Source: Elgaria multicarinata webbii
Lineage: Eukaryota > Chordata > Lepidosauria > Squamata > Anguidae
Direction: 5' to 3'
DNA length: 64,000 nucleotides
NCBI RefSeq assembly: GCF_023053635.1
Contig: NC_086172.1
Span: 124,657,681-124,721,680 of the forward strand
Shown here piece by piece: positions 43,821-55,160 of the stretch (positions are counted from its first letter, which is position 1; every line of letters begins with the position of its first letter). A program made the translations under genes and the position numbers. Below the pieces are notes generated by a model. The model was not told where the DNA came from. It did not search any database and saw only the letters and a program-made list of their open reading frames with translations.

Positions 43821-44787
43821 ATCTCTATTATAAGACGTCAGAATGACTGGGAGAATTAAGAAGTCTTACCCAGGAAGTGGGAAGGGACACACAACTAAAA
43901 ATTCCCTCTCCCTCCTAGCCACCTACTTGACTTCTGATTGCCCCTATACAAGCCCACCAGACTTGTATGGTGGCCCATGAGGGGTTCAACAAACCTCCTG
44001 TTTTGCTGACAGCCTGGACCTACAGAAGAGGGGTGTAGGAGTGTGTGTGATGTCAAGGAACCGGCAGCCTATAATATATAACTAGGCTGCATTCATCTTA
44101 GAGGCTCACAGGTTGTGCAGATCTGCCTAAACCTAATGCCAATTAGCCTACATATAGAGCACAATTACTTACTGAAATACTTACTGTTTAAGTGGGGCTG
44201 ATGCTAACCCTGGAGTGGTGGGTGTGTCCATCTAGAACAGCCTTCACCAGCCTGCTGCAGGCTGATCTGGAGTCTATCTGAGAGGGCAGTTTGCTTTGTC
44301 ACTGTCCTTGCAGTACCTGTTTTGCTTCTTTCCTGATCACTTGATGGTACACTAAGTATACATCAGACAGAAGATAATAAGGTTCCTGCCCTACAGTTAC
44401 TTCAGTCTGAAATGTGCAAGATATCCTCAACAACCAGAGAAAGGTAATACCTCTTGTTTGGGCCGTAATGTTCAGCAAGAGGAACTTTTAGGCTAACAGG
44501 CCACACAGAAAAGAACGACACCTCTTCATGAACAATATGCACATGCCTAGCATTTAAATAGAGTGTTCAAAATGTTTTACATACATCATCTCAGTAATCT
44601 TTCCATTAACCCTGTAAAGTAGGCTGGCGTTATTTATCGCTCCCATATTATAGATGCGGGGAGGGGGAATCCTATGGCCGAGGTGGTATTTGAACTAGGG
44701 ATTTCTTAGCTCATACTCTTAGTCACTACACTACAGTATAGGTCCTCTCAGGCTTTCATAATCAGGCAGAGGCATTTAAGAGCATAA
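43821..44787. other. Intergenic, nothing recognised
   Basis: No family or coding signal was recognised. Confidence 0.35.
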
Positions 44788-45500
44788 AAAGAACCCTGCT
44801 TGATCATATCAAAAGTCTGCCTAGTCCCCAAGCCTTGTTCCCTACAACCGGATGCCTCTGTATACCAGTTGCTGGGTGACATCAACAGGGAGGGTGCTAT
44901 TGCACTCAAGTCCTGCTTGAGGGCTTCCCATAGGCAGCTAGTTGGTCACTGTGGCAACAGAAGGCCTTTGGCCTGCTTCAGCATGGCTCTTCTCATGTTC
45001 TTATCTCTTCGTTTCACAACTCTTGCCATGTTTTGTAGCATGCAACTCATGCTTTTGATGGGAGAAGACACATGGGTTCATTTCCCGTGTGACGTTCCTG
45101 AGGTCCCTAAAAGAATAACTGACACAGCTTTCATTCTTTCCTCTGTTGCTCTATCTCTGTTTTTCTTACTGACAAGAGAGAAAGTACAGGAAGACACTAA
45201 GGAAGCTGGAACACTATTCAGCAAACAGCAACAGGCGTAGGAAGCCCACACCAGGACATGAAGACAATAGCTCTCGCCTGTTGTTGTTCCTCAGCAACTG
45301 GAATTCAGAGACATGTTGCCCCTGACCACTACTAGACAAATTTGTGGAAGATAAGACAAATGTCTGTGCTGTATAGCCCCTTGTTACTAGTAGCCACTAG
45401 CCTTATCTTTTTCATATCTGTCTAATCCCCTTTTAAAATCATTCAAATTGGTGATCATCTCTACATCTTGTGGAACCAAATTCTATAGTTTAATTTTCAT
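44788..45500. repeat. CR1-related LINE fragments in alternating orientation
   Basis: 44788-44830 is antisense 3' end (AACCCTGCTTGATCATATCA, then GTCTGCCTAGTCC). 44845-45003 is sense (GTATACCAGTTGCTGGGTGA, GAGGGTGCTATTGCACTCAA, then GGCTCTTCTCATGTTCTTA). 45228-45500 is antisense again (GAAGCCCACACCAGGACATG, CCTCAGCAACTGGAATTCAG, then TCTACATCTTGTGGAACC). The open frame at 44800-45240 crosses these pieces and is not a gene. Separate truncated insertions or an inversion could explain it. Confidence 0.65.
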
Positions 45501-45820
45501 GGAACCCCTCCCCCCACAAAAAGGGCCCTGACATAGATGAGTACTGTGGTATTTTATTACCCCAAGCAACATTCAAATCTGTCTTAGAGTAGTAAAATGT
45601 CCCCCAAGCCTCCTGTCTGGTTACAGAAGAAGTGTACTTCATTTTGCTTAATTGTATCACGGGGCATCTTTTATCCCAGTGGGACTTCTTAAAATTTCTT
45701 AATGCCATTACTTTAACATTAGCCGGGACAAAAGCATTTCAGTGGCAAAATCCAACAGATTCATTGGATTATTTCTTTGGTATGTTTGTTTGAGGCTCTT
45801 TTGGGCTTTCAGAAAGAAAA

Positions 45821-46255
45821 ATGTATGGTAGGGTGACCATATTTGGGAAACCAAAAAAGAGGACACCTAGTGTGTGTGTGGGGAAGCCGCTTTCTGAGTC
45901 CTGCAGAAAGTACGTTATTCCCCCGCCACCTTAAAGAACTCGATTGGAGTGGAGGAGGGGAAAGGATTTCATTCTGCACCACCACCATGTACTCCAATTG
46001 GGGCCTTTTCTATAATGTCCATGAATGACCCACTTTCCCCTTTAAGACCTCAATTGGAGCTCGGGGTGGGGGAATGATGTGCCTCAAGAAAGCATGTCAT
46101 TCCCTCCTGCCATGCTAATGGCAGCCTTAAAGGGGAAGGTGTGTCATTCCAGGACATTATTGAAAATTATAGAAAATCCCCCCTGACACTATGGAAAGAA
46201 CAAAAACCAGGACAAATCTGGGGAAATCCTGACAGTTGGTCACCCTAATGTATGG
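45821..46255. mobile_element. hAT-type MITE, family 2, copy B
   Basis: The element 45829-46247 (419 bp) has the same ends as 15996-16405: TAGGGTGACCATATTTGG and GTTGGTCACCCTA. The exact 8-bp duplication ATGTATGG lies at 45821-45828 and 46248-46255. About ten point differences separate it from copy A, and its middle carries GGGGAAGGTGTGTCATTCCA in place of the shorter stretch of copy A. It is young and non-coding. Confidence 0.93.
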
Positions 46256-46812
46256 GCACTCAAATCTGCCTCCCTTATCAGTTATTCTTGGGGGGAAATG
46301 CTTCCCAACATGTTACATTGATTGGGATCAACCAAGGGTTAAGTAGTTGGAGGGTTTTGTGCAGGGGACATTTTCTCTCCATACAATAGGCTTTTTTTTC
46401 ATGCATAAGACTGGGCCCTAAGTGATAAATGGCTGAAATTTGGAAACATTTTTTTACTACCATACAGGTGATGATCTCATAGATGGACTAGATTGCACAT
46501 ATGTGTACATTCTGCAATAAAAAGTGTACCCCACATCATTGGGTGAGGGTTCATGTGCTGGGTGAAGAAATACATTTTTAAGAGTCTTTTTTATCCTGCT
46601 CAGCAACTAAAAAGGTTGCAAGAACAGCTTACAAATTGTCAATAGAACAAGACAGTCCCTGCCTACAGGCTTGCAACTGAAAAGACAGGACACATAATGG
46701 AAAAGGAATAGGGAAGGAAGGTGGGGGGGCACTCCTTTCAGCAGGGCTGGTGTAATGGTCCTGCTTATCCCTCAGTTCAGCCTGCTGGGATGGCTGCTAC
46801 CATGCTTTTGTC
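46256..46812. other. Intergenic, nothing recognised
   Basis: No family or coding signal was recognised. Confidence 0.35.
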
Positions 46813-47168
46813 TGTCCTGAATCTTCTACCATTCACCTTCAGTGAATGACTCCAGGTTCTAGTATTATGAGAGAGGGTGAAAAAGGATCTCAATCCAGTT
46901 TCGCTATTCCAAGCATAATTTTGTAAACCTCTATCATACTTCCTCGTACGCACCTTTTTTCTAAGCTCAACAATCCCGGATGTTGTAACCTTTCCTCATA
47001 GGGGAGTTGCTCCAGCTTTGATCACTTTGTTTACCTTTTTCTGTACCTTTTCCAGTTCTACAATACCACTTTTGCGATGCATTGACTAGAACTGTATGCA
47101 GTATTCCAAGTATAGCCACATCATAGATTTGTATAAAGCGGTATAGGGCTGAATTATTCAATATATGC
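46813..47168 (-). repeat. CR1-related LINE, C-terminal coding fragment, antisense
   Basis: The antisense DNA matches the same region of the copy at 54377-54910, with CATAATTTTGTAAACCTCTA, GTAACCTTTCCTCATAGGGG and CTTTTCCAGTTCTACAATAC in order. The encoded product is broken. It is an older copy than the one at 54 kb. Confidence 0.75.
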
Positions 47169-47409
47169 ATTTTTGACCATTTGTTAGGTTGGGGGGCAAA
47201 AAGAACTTACATCCTAAAATTGAGGGAAGGGATGAGAATTTCAGAGACATTTCTTAGATGCAGTGCTTAAGGGTTGAACTTGCTGTATCGAGGTGGCCAA
47301 GGTATGTACGCAGTGCTTTCTTTTTCAACTTAGGTCCCTTTTTCTTGTGGGTTGCAACCTCTCTAGCTGTTTCTGCTTTCTGAAAAGCCCCCTTACAGGA
47401 TTTAACCAT

Positions 47410-47577
47410 AGGACCTCCTCCTATGGGGCTTCCCAGTACTGCTGCCTGCTGAGTGCCTGAAAGCAGAGCCATGCATGCTTGTTTTTGTCATTAAAAAGAC
47501 ACCACCTCCTCCTCCTTCTCACTCAGTTTTCAGGCACTCAGGCAGTAGTACTGGAAAGCCCCAAAGGAGGAAATCCT
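47410..47577. repeat. Long inverted repeat, about 50-bp arms
   Basis: CTCCTATGGGGCTTCCCAGT, then ACTGCTGCCTGCTGAGTGCC, at 47417-47458 pairs with GGCACTCAGGCAGTAGTACT, then GGAAAGCCCCAAAGGAGG, at 47533-47570. The loop is about 65 bp. The left arm has one extra CTG-like triplet. It is probably the core of an unclassified MITE whose outer ends I cannot fix. Confidence 0.75.
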
Positions 47578-47593
47578 TTTCTAAAATGCTTAC

Positions 47594-47645
47594 CAAAAAT
47601 TTGTTTATTTATATCATTTCTATACCGCCCACTAGCCAAATGCAT
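47594..47645 (-). repeat. Antisense L2-like tail
   Basis: TTTATTTATATCATTTCTAT, then ACCGCCCACTAGCCAAA, is the antisense 3' tail shared with 29250-29345. Only the tail is retained. Confidence 0.65.
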
Positions 47646-49040
47646 GTACCAGGAGAAATATGCACAACATTGCTTATGAATTTTCATGTAAACTTTCAAA
47701 AAATCTCAACGTTCACGATGAGCTGAACTTAAGATTGGAAAAACACTCAAGGTTCGAGATGTTCCAATTTAAGTTCTAAAATTTAAAATTGGAAAAATGA
47801 GAACATGAAAGAAAGCAAAACTGACAGGTTCATCCATCCCTATCTACCTTATTGAGCCCCACTTCAGCTCAGGGCTGTGAGAAAATAAAATGGTGTGTTT
47901 GCCTACAGGGCAAACTCCTGGGGCTTCTCTATATGACTCATAGTGGCTGTGCAGTGCTGCTGCATTGTTTATTTGATGCACTGCCCCGTCACAGTCACAT
48001 CAGGGTTCTACCTTTGAAACCGCATTTTCTCACAGTCTCCCTTCCCGTGACTTTTCCATATGCCCCGATGCCACCATGTTGTTTCTCCCATCTTTCAGTG
48101 GTGGCTTTGGTTTGGTCCTAAGGGCAGATCCCAGTACAGGGTAAGCCCGGGAATGCAGGGCATTGACAAGCGGAATGGCTGCTGGATAGCCCACACTCCC
48201 TCCTGCCTTCTAGATTTCACGTTGCCACCCTGCAGCAGTGATGCTGCGGGGTTTTGAGGGGGGAGCAGCTGTAAAGTGGCATAGACACCCACCCAGTTGC
48301 AATAGAGTGGAAACCCAGATCAGAGGCCTTTTAATTCTTTTGTAAATGTTGCACAGTTAAAATTTATTCTTTTCATACTCCAAACTCAGTGTGCATAATA
48401 ATTCTACAAGTTTAGAGCAACAGCTTCCCAGCGTCCAGACTCTGAGATAGGAACATCCAAAATATGATAAAGGGGTCTGGGCAACATGGGGTTGTGTGAT
48501 TTGAGCCAGAGAATGGGTTTAATGTAAGATTTTAATTTCAACCATGTACTTCTGCCCCTGCCCCTGCCCCAATCATATTTAAATATCAGACAAACAGACA
48601 TTTGAAGCCCTACATAATAGTTAAGCTCAAAGCTCTTATTGTTGGCACTGGGGCTTTCAGTATTTAACTGTGGGTAAATTTCAGTGCCACCTTTCTTCTG
48701 TGCAAATGTTACACTTTTCGGTAACAAGAATACTAGAATTAAGCTGGGTGGTTTTGATATGCTAAACTGGTTACCAAATCTTTATGGTCCTGAGCCCTTA
48801 CAACTTCAGTTACATGGATTTCAAGAAAGTGTGGCTCCCTACCCAGGAGGGTCCAATGTCACCAGCCGTTAAGATGAGATTAAATACTTTCTGTGGTCTT
48901 GTAGTTGAGGGGGGAAATCCCAGTAAGGCAATCTGTAGCATACAAAAGGAGAACAAGCCAAACTAGACAGAAGCTACTTGCAAAAAATGCACACTCAAAA
49001 ATCTATGAAATGCATCCTGTAGCAAACATGTACATTGTCC
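47646..49040. other. Intergenic, nothing recognised
   Basis: A run of AAAATTTAAAATTGGAAAA-like text lies near 47777-47797, and a (CCCCTG)n-like stretch near 48555-48569. No gene or family was recognised. Confidence 0.35.
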
Positions 49041-49110
49041 AGAGTTGAAGGATGGCCAAACTCATCAAGCTGTAGCCTAACATCTGAAGGGCACCAGGTT
49101 GGGAAAATCT
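49041..49110 (-). repeat. Palindromic MITE (CCTCCAGATGTGTTGGACTAC family), antisense fragment
   Basis: AGCTGTAGCCTAACATCTGA, then AGGGCACCAGGTTGGGAAAA, is the right-hand arm of the family described at 27311-27422. The left arm is only weakly kept. Confidence 0.55.
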
Positions 49111-50477
49111 GAACCAGAACTTTGAACCAGTTGGAATAGCAATCCAATTATATGAAGGACATTTAGCTCCTGAGCAACTTAAATTATTGCATGCTGAACT
49201 TGAAAACCTGAATAGGTGTATCATTTGGGGCAAGAACTAGAGGTTTTTGTCAATGGAGATGGAAAATACCAGAGTTAGTCCAAGCCTTAGAACTTAATAC
49301 ATTCTGTTGTTTAGGGCACAGGAACTCTCTTTGGGCCAGGGATTGGTTTCCACCTTAATTGACAGCTAAGTATTATTATAAGGGGGGGGGGAATAAACTT
49401 ATATTTTAGGTCATCTGACTATCCCAACCCAGTTACAATTTTCCTACAACCAAGGGTGTAATTAACTATAATAATAAACTTTGCATAACATATTCTTTTC
49501 CTCCTCAGGCTAAATAATTGTTTTCTTTTCCCTTTCCATAGAATAACATTGCATAACTGGGAAAATTTTCTGGAAGTCAGCTGCCTTCCTCCCATGAACT
49601 ACTTCTGGGGATAGGACAATGGACTACGTGGCCCTTTGGTTTTGTCTGGTATGCGTCGTATCGACTACAGTAAAGATTTGCTCTGAGAAGCTGCAACTTG
49701 GGCTAGAAGCAGAAACAACAACAGTAGATGTGTGACTGCTGAAGCAGCAGCACTCTGCTTGAAGAAGTGGTGTGTTTAGTCAGTGCCGCAAGCCCCACGC
49801 CCTCCACCACCAGTCAGGCCTCAGCTCTAGTGCAGAAGCAAAATAACACAGTAAGAGGAAGTATGTGGTTAAAAACACCCAGGAGAACATAGAGTTCTGC
49901 ATGGCTTTTTTTGGGTCTTCTGACTCGGTGTTGTATGGGAAGGAGGGTGAGGTTAACCTGTGGGAACAGGGCATGCTAGAGCAGGCAAATGTTTGCACCA
50001 TGTGGTGGCATGCCCCACCTGGTGCTGAGGCACTGTTCTATCCAGCAATCTATATCCTGCATAGGTTATCACTGGCTGAGTGTAGGGCACTCTTCTCAAG
50101 GCTACCGCTTACTTTTCTTACTCTCTTCTCCCACCCTGATCCATGTTCCTCCAAAGACATTTACTAAGTAGAAGAAGCCCTCTGCTGTGTGTTTACCACA
50201 GATTCAGTACAGGCACAGGGAATATGAGTCCTTGAAACATTTGTGGTGGTTAGGGTGGGAAATATGATATCTACCTTCAAGATTATCACAAGTTACTTCT
50301 CTATCCTTGTTATGAGAACACTATGAGCCAATTGACATATGCATCATTTGATTTTTCATCACTCAATAAAGAGGCTTTTGACACCTTTAAGACGAGGAGA
50401 TGTATTGTCAGATGCATGAAGTGTTATCCTCAGTTGGCAGATTATATATATTATACATGCATAGCTATCGCAAATGC
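49111..50477. other. Intergenic, nothing recognised
   Basis: A G-run lies at 49382-49391. Overlapping frames at 49780-50171 on both strands compete and lack domains. No repeat family was recognised. Confidence 0.35.
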
Positions 50478-50503
50478 GCGCGCACACACACACACACACA
50501 CAC
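50478..50503. repeat. (CG)(CA)n microsatellite
   Basis: GCGCGCG followed by about nine CA units, a short alternating purine-pyrimidine tract. Confidence 0.85.
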
Positions 50504-50640
50504 GGTAGATGGTAGGGTCAAAAGACTATGAAATGCATGGGGTAGATGTAAGTCTGGCATCTATGCATGGTATGAACAGAGTGACCAATTTACAACAGCA
50601 GTAATTGGTGAGAATGTCATCTTGCTGTGCTATGCTGAAA

Positions 50641-51763
50641 GCCCTATGAGGAGAGACTGAAAGAACTGGGGATGTTTAGCCTTGAGGGGAGACATGATAG
50701 CACTCTTTAAGTACTGGAAAGGTTGTCACACAGAGGAGGGCCAGGATCTCTTCTTGATCATTCCAGAGTGCAGGACATGGAATAATGGGCTAAAGTTACA
50801 GGAAGCCAGATTCTGGTCGGATATCAGGAAAAACTTCCTGACTGTTAAGAGCAGGACAACAATGGAACCTATAATGAGATAAAAGAAATTATAGGAATGG
50901 AGATAGAGGAGACACCAATCGTGGCATTGTTATCAGTGTATGGTGAATTGAAATGTAATCAAGAGATAAAAGAATTGATAACGAATTTGTTAACAGCTGC
51001 AAGATTAATGATATCCAGGAACTGGAAGGTTTAAGGGGATTATCATATAGAAGATTGGTATAAAGAAATATAGAATATTGCTATTAATGATAATTAACAT
51101 GTAACATCAGAGTTAGAAGAGGAATGAGAAAAAAATGATTTTGAAGTAATATGGAAACAGTTTTTGGATTTTGTATTATTAAGGGGGAGAGGGAAAACAC
51201 CTCCAGAAGAATCAATGAGATTTTGGAAATCAGAATAAGATACCTGGGTTGGGGTGCACTTTAATGTTAATCAATCATTAGATCAAAGCAGAATTAAGTG
51301 TAGAGAATGTATGTTTATTAGTTTAAGTATGTATTATTATGTATTACGGAGTTATTATTATATATTGTATCATTTGTATTGTTTAGAAGTATGGTTATTA
51401 TGTAGTTAGAGAAAATCAATAAAAACATTAAAAACACATACAAACAACAACAACAATGGAACCAATTACCTAGGGAGGGCCAGGATCTCTTCTTGATCTT
51501 TCCAGAGTGCAAGACATGGAATAATGGGCTAAAGTTACAGGAAGCTAGATTCTGGCTGATTATCAGGAAAAACTTCCTGATTGCTAGAGCAGTACAACAA
51601 TGGAACCAATTACCTAGGGAGGTAGTGGGCTCTCCCACACTAGAGGCCTTCAAGAGGCAGTTGGACAGCCATCTGTCAGGTCTGCTTTAAGGTGGATTCC
51701 TGCATTCAGCAGGGGATTGGACTCGATGGCCTTATAGGCCCCTTCTAACTCTATGATTCTAAC
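50641..51763 (+). repeat. CR1 LINE 3' part with internal tandem duplication and an L1-type insertion
   Basis: The sense strand reads the CR1 C-terminus: MFSLEGRHDSTL-like text, GCHTEEGQDLFLIIPECRTW, FWSDIRKNFLT, and later NQLPREVVGSPTLEAFKRQL then DSHLSGLL. It ends with TTCTAACTCTATGATTCT. Frame breaks show it is dead. A segment from GCCAGGATCTC to CCTAGGGAG (about 145 bp) is present twice, at 50739 onward and 51478 onward. The first unit was split at 50870 by an L1-type LINE. Confidence 0.88.
50856..51463 (+). mobile_element. L1-type LINE 3' end, 5'-truncated, with 14-bp target duplication
   Basis: The insert 50870-51449 is flanked by ACAACAATGGAACC (50856-50869 and 51450-51463). It encodes ELITNLLTAARLMISRNWK, then DYHIEDWYKEI, the C-terminal block of L1 reverse transcriptase proteins (consensus like LL-AAR---A--WK). 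It ends with an A-rich AATAAAAACATTAAAAACAC tail. Stops within it show it is dead. The 14-bp duplication is typical of L1 target-primed insertion. It postdates the CR1. Confidence 0.85.
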
Positions 51764-52683
51764 ACCTGCAGAGGGAAAGAAATCAACAGTTCTTAATAAG
51801 CCAGAATAGAATATGCTATAAATTATAGTTCAGCAATTTAATGCTGAAGGCTCCTTTAGAAGCTAGTGGTTGTTACTGAAGTCTGGTGACTGAGTTCAGC
51901 AGCAGGTTAGGCTTTAGTGCACTACAGGATTCTTTATTGTTTCTGCTCCAATAGGCAAACTTTCTTACTCCTCTGGAATTCATCACTCATCAATGACTCA
52001 CAACTGAATGTGTGAATTACTTCAGCTGCAAATGTTTCGTCTGATGTGGTAATAAAGTTCTTTCTTGGGTACATGGCCAATGGTAGCTCTTTCACACATG
52101 TAAAACATTACTTGATGCCCTGCCTTTGCAAAAACCCTTGAATAAAGTACCCCTCCCAGACTTTCCCCATGAGCAGCATTACTCTGGGTGTCTAGGAGGC
52201 ATGGACGGGGATTCCCTTTTGGTGCTCCCATCTTGTGACCACTGCTCCCCCTAAGAAAGGAAGACGGCAAGTGTTCAAATGCTCGGGAGGCATGGATTGC
52301 TTTGGGGGTGAGAAGAAGGTGGAAGAGGCGCGACTAAGTTGTGAGACTTCCCCTTCCAAGCACTTGGATTTTGAGCGCTTGAGATAGGATGTTCAGGATG
52401 TTCAGAGGTTGGAAGGTTCCATGCCTGGTTTGGGCTCAGGGTCTTACAAATTCTTTGTGTTCAAATAAAAGTCAAACTCAGACAGATTCTTGCTCCACCC
52501 CTACCTGGCTATAACCTTTCTCCCCAATGTGCCAGCTTACCACAGGCAGGCAATTTACAATGGTAACCAAACAGGGTAAGTGAAATATGGCTCATAATTA
52601 TAAGGGAGAAGAAAAAAATATTTCTTTGCCTTAAGAGCAGTTAATACAATTATCTAAAACACTGTGGACATTGGGAAGCATTA
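51764..52683. other. Intergenic, nothing recognised
   Basis: No family or coding signal was recognised between the CR1 end and the LINE-type tail at 52684. Confidence 0.35.
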
Positions 52684-52736
52684 GTACAGCACCATGTACA
52701 TTGATGGTGCTATATAAATAAATAATAATAATAATT
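52684..52736 (+). repeat. LINE-type tail with AAT repeat
   Basis: CACCATGTACATTGATGGTG, then CTATATAAATAAATAATAAT, is a tail of the kind that ends squamate LINEs and SINEs. The body is missing. Confidence 0.55.
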
Positions 52737-52847
52737 TTGCAGCAATATGAAAATAAAGAAGCTTGATGCACTCTTCGAAGGATTTGGAAACAGTCTTGAA
52801 CCAAGAACAAACAAGGACTAATTAATGTAATAATAAAACCAATTGTC

Positions 52848-53262
52848 ATAAAATCAGAGTTGGAGGGGGCCATTTATCCTATTGAGCCCAACCCTCTAGT
52901 CAATGCAGGAATCCATTTTAAAGCATCCCTGATAGATGACTGTCCAGTCTTTGCTCTACGACCACCAGCGCAGAGGGACCACCACCTTCCTAGGCAGTTG
53001 GTTCCCTTGTCTGACTGCTGACCATTAACTGAAATCTGCCTTCCTGTAACATAAGCCCATTACTTTGTGTCCTACAACAGAGAACATGCTGTGACCCTCT
53101 TCTGTGTGACAATCCCTTAGGTACTTGAAACGTTCTACCATATTCCCCTCAGTCTTCTCTTCTCAAGGCTAAATGTACCAAGTTCCTTCAATCTTTCCTT
53201 GTAGAACTTAGTTACTAGTCCCCTGATCACCTTTGTGGCTCTTCTGGGTAAGCATTAGGGGA
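52848..53262 (-). repeat. CR1 LINE 3' part, antisense
   Basis: The plus-strand text AGAGTTGGAGGGGGCCATTT, then ATTGAGCCCAACCCTCTAGT, then AATCCATTTTAAAGCATCCC, is the antisense of a CR1 end. Further right CTTCTCTTCTCAAGGCTAAA is the antisense of the FSLEKR block. It is older and more diverged than the copy at 58760-59048. Confidence 0.85.
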
Positions 53263-54189
53263 TAACTATCTGTGAACTAGATGAGTTTTGGCAGCTGTTC
53301 TATTACATCACTAATCCATGCTCCTGGGAGACAACATACTTCTCAAGCCAATGGGTCTGGTTGGCACACAGCCCCTTCTATTCCACACAGTAGGGAGTCA
53401 CCAGCCATGACCACCCTTCTCGTCTTCCTGCTGCAGGAAGCAGTTCCATTCCATCTGTTCCATCATGCTCCAGCATCTTGCTTCCTGTCCTGCAAGGTCT
53501 GCTGTAGATGTTCTCTCAAAAGCTCAGAGCCACTCCCTTCTGCTACAGCCTCAGAGCGGATTCTTAGTTCCAGCAGTGCAGAGTGCTTTCTAAATCTCTT
53601 CCTCCTGAGTGTCGCTCGTCCGTGCAGGATGCGTCTCCTTTCAAACATCCTGCTCCTTTTTCCAAGTGCCCCCCCCCCGCAGAAGTCCTGCCTTTACTTC
53701 TAGTAATGTACACCATATTATTTTTAGGCAGGAAAACAAACACACTGCATAGTTTGCAGGTCACCACTGCTGAATTACATCAGTCCATTTTTATCTTCCA
53801 TGTGAGCCCTCCCTCTTTGCTATCAGTGCAGTGGTATTTCTTCTTATTTCCTTAGCTGCTCAGTTGGTGGGCCCTTCTAAGCATGCATTGTCCACTTACC
53901 TATGGGGAAATTTTGTTAGTGACCTCCTCCGTCAAACTCCGCTACCAAACTACTGTTACCTCACCCTGTTCACTCCCTCCCTGGGAACTGCAAATAGAGT
54001 GAAGGAATAAATGCCTGCTAGGAACACTAAGCAGAAGCATACAGAAAGCACACAGTGTAGGCTGTTAGTGGTATGAGACGTTGGTACAAAGAAATTAAAT
54101 ATTTATTGAAGAAATGCCTATCTTTACGTGTATTGGAGGAAGTATCCTCCTGTATACCGGTTGTTGTGGAACTTGAGCTGTTGGGTGAT
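53263..54189. other. Intergenic; competing frames, no gene supported
   Basis: The frames at 53281-53703 and 53583-53855 (plus), and 53463-53767 (minus), overlap on one stretch with alternating serine, cysteine and leucine. None has a recognised domain or splice context. No repeat family was identified. Confidence 0.4.
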
Positions 54190-54960
54190 GCCATGCTGGA
54201 TCAGACCAAGGGTCCATCTAATCCAGCACTCTGTTCACACAATGGCCAACCAGCTGTCGACTAGGGACCAACAAAGCAGGATATGGTGCAACAGCACCCT
54301 CTCACTCATGTTCCCCAGTAACTGGTGCATACAGGCATCTACCTCGAATACTGGAGATAGCACACAACCATCAGGGCTAGTAGCCATCGATAGCCTTTTC
54401 CTCCAGGAATTTATCCAACTCCCTTTTAAAGCCATGCAAATTGGTGGCCATCACTACATCTTGTGGTAGTGAGTTCCATAATTTAACTATGCGCTGTGTG
54501 AAAAAGAGCGTCCTTTTATTTGTCCTGAAACTCAGCTTCATGGGATGACCCCAGATTCTAGTATTTTGAGAGAGGAAGAAAAATGTCTCCCTATCCACAT
54601 TCTCCATACCATGCATAATTTTGTACACCTCTATCATGTCTCCCCTTAGCCTCCCTTTTTCCAAGCTAAACAATCCCAGTTGTTGTAACTTTCCCTCATA
54701 GGGTAGATGCCCCAGCCCCATAATCGTTTTAGTTGCGTTTTTCTGCACTTTCTCCAGCTCTACAATATCCTTTTTTAGCTGTGGTGACCAGACCTGTATA
54801 CAGTATTCTAAGTGTGGTTGCACCATAGATTTGTATGAAGGCAGTATGATATTAGCAGTTTTATTCTCAATTCCTTTTCTTATAATGCTTAACATTGAGC
54901 AGCCGCACACTGGGTTGACATTTTCATCAAGCTGTCTACCACAACCCCAAGATCTCTTTT
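54190..54960 (-). repeat. CR1-related LINE 3' part with a 177-codon open C-terminal frame, antisense
   Basis: The minus-strand frame 54910-54377 reads HLEYCIQVWSPQLKKDIVEL, KATKTI-like then LGLFSLEKGRLRGDMIEVYK, then WNSLPQDVVMATNLHGFKRE. This is the canonical end of CR1-group proteins ([25 protein letters not shown]). The 3' untranslated part follows to 54190, with CATGTTCCCCAGTAACTGGT. The open frame is long for a fossil, so this copy is among the younger ones. It is still only the C-terminal end with no reverse transcriptase core. Confidence 0.92.
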
Positions 54961-55059
54961 AGTTTATTACGTTTTGAATTTTCATTTTAATTGTTTCATT
55001 CTGTCTTGCAAATCACCCTGGCAGTGTGACTGAAGGGTGGTATAAGAATACCTACTAAT

Positions 55060-55160
55060 AAATATTGTAATAAGGCTTCATGTTTTTAATGGTTGTGAAC
55101 TGCCAAGAGAGCTTTGGCTATTGGGTGGTATAGAAATGTAATGAATGAATGAATGAAATG
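55060..55160 (+). repeat. L2-like LINE 3' tail
   Basis: CCAAGAGAGCTTTGGCTATT, then GGGTGGTATAGAAATGTAAT, then four GAAT units, is the best-preserved isolated tail of the L2-like family. Confidence 0.8.

Noticed and set aside
54377-54910. 177-codon minus-strand open frame as a host gene
   Set aside because: The reading (HLEYCIQVWSP, LFSLEKGRLRGD, WNSLPQDVV) is the C-terminal end of a CR1-group LINE protein and continues into the LINE 3' region.
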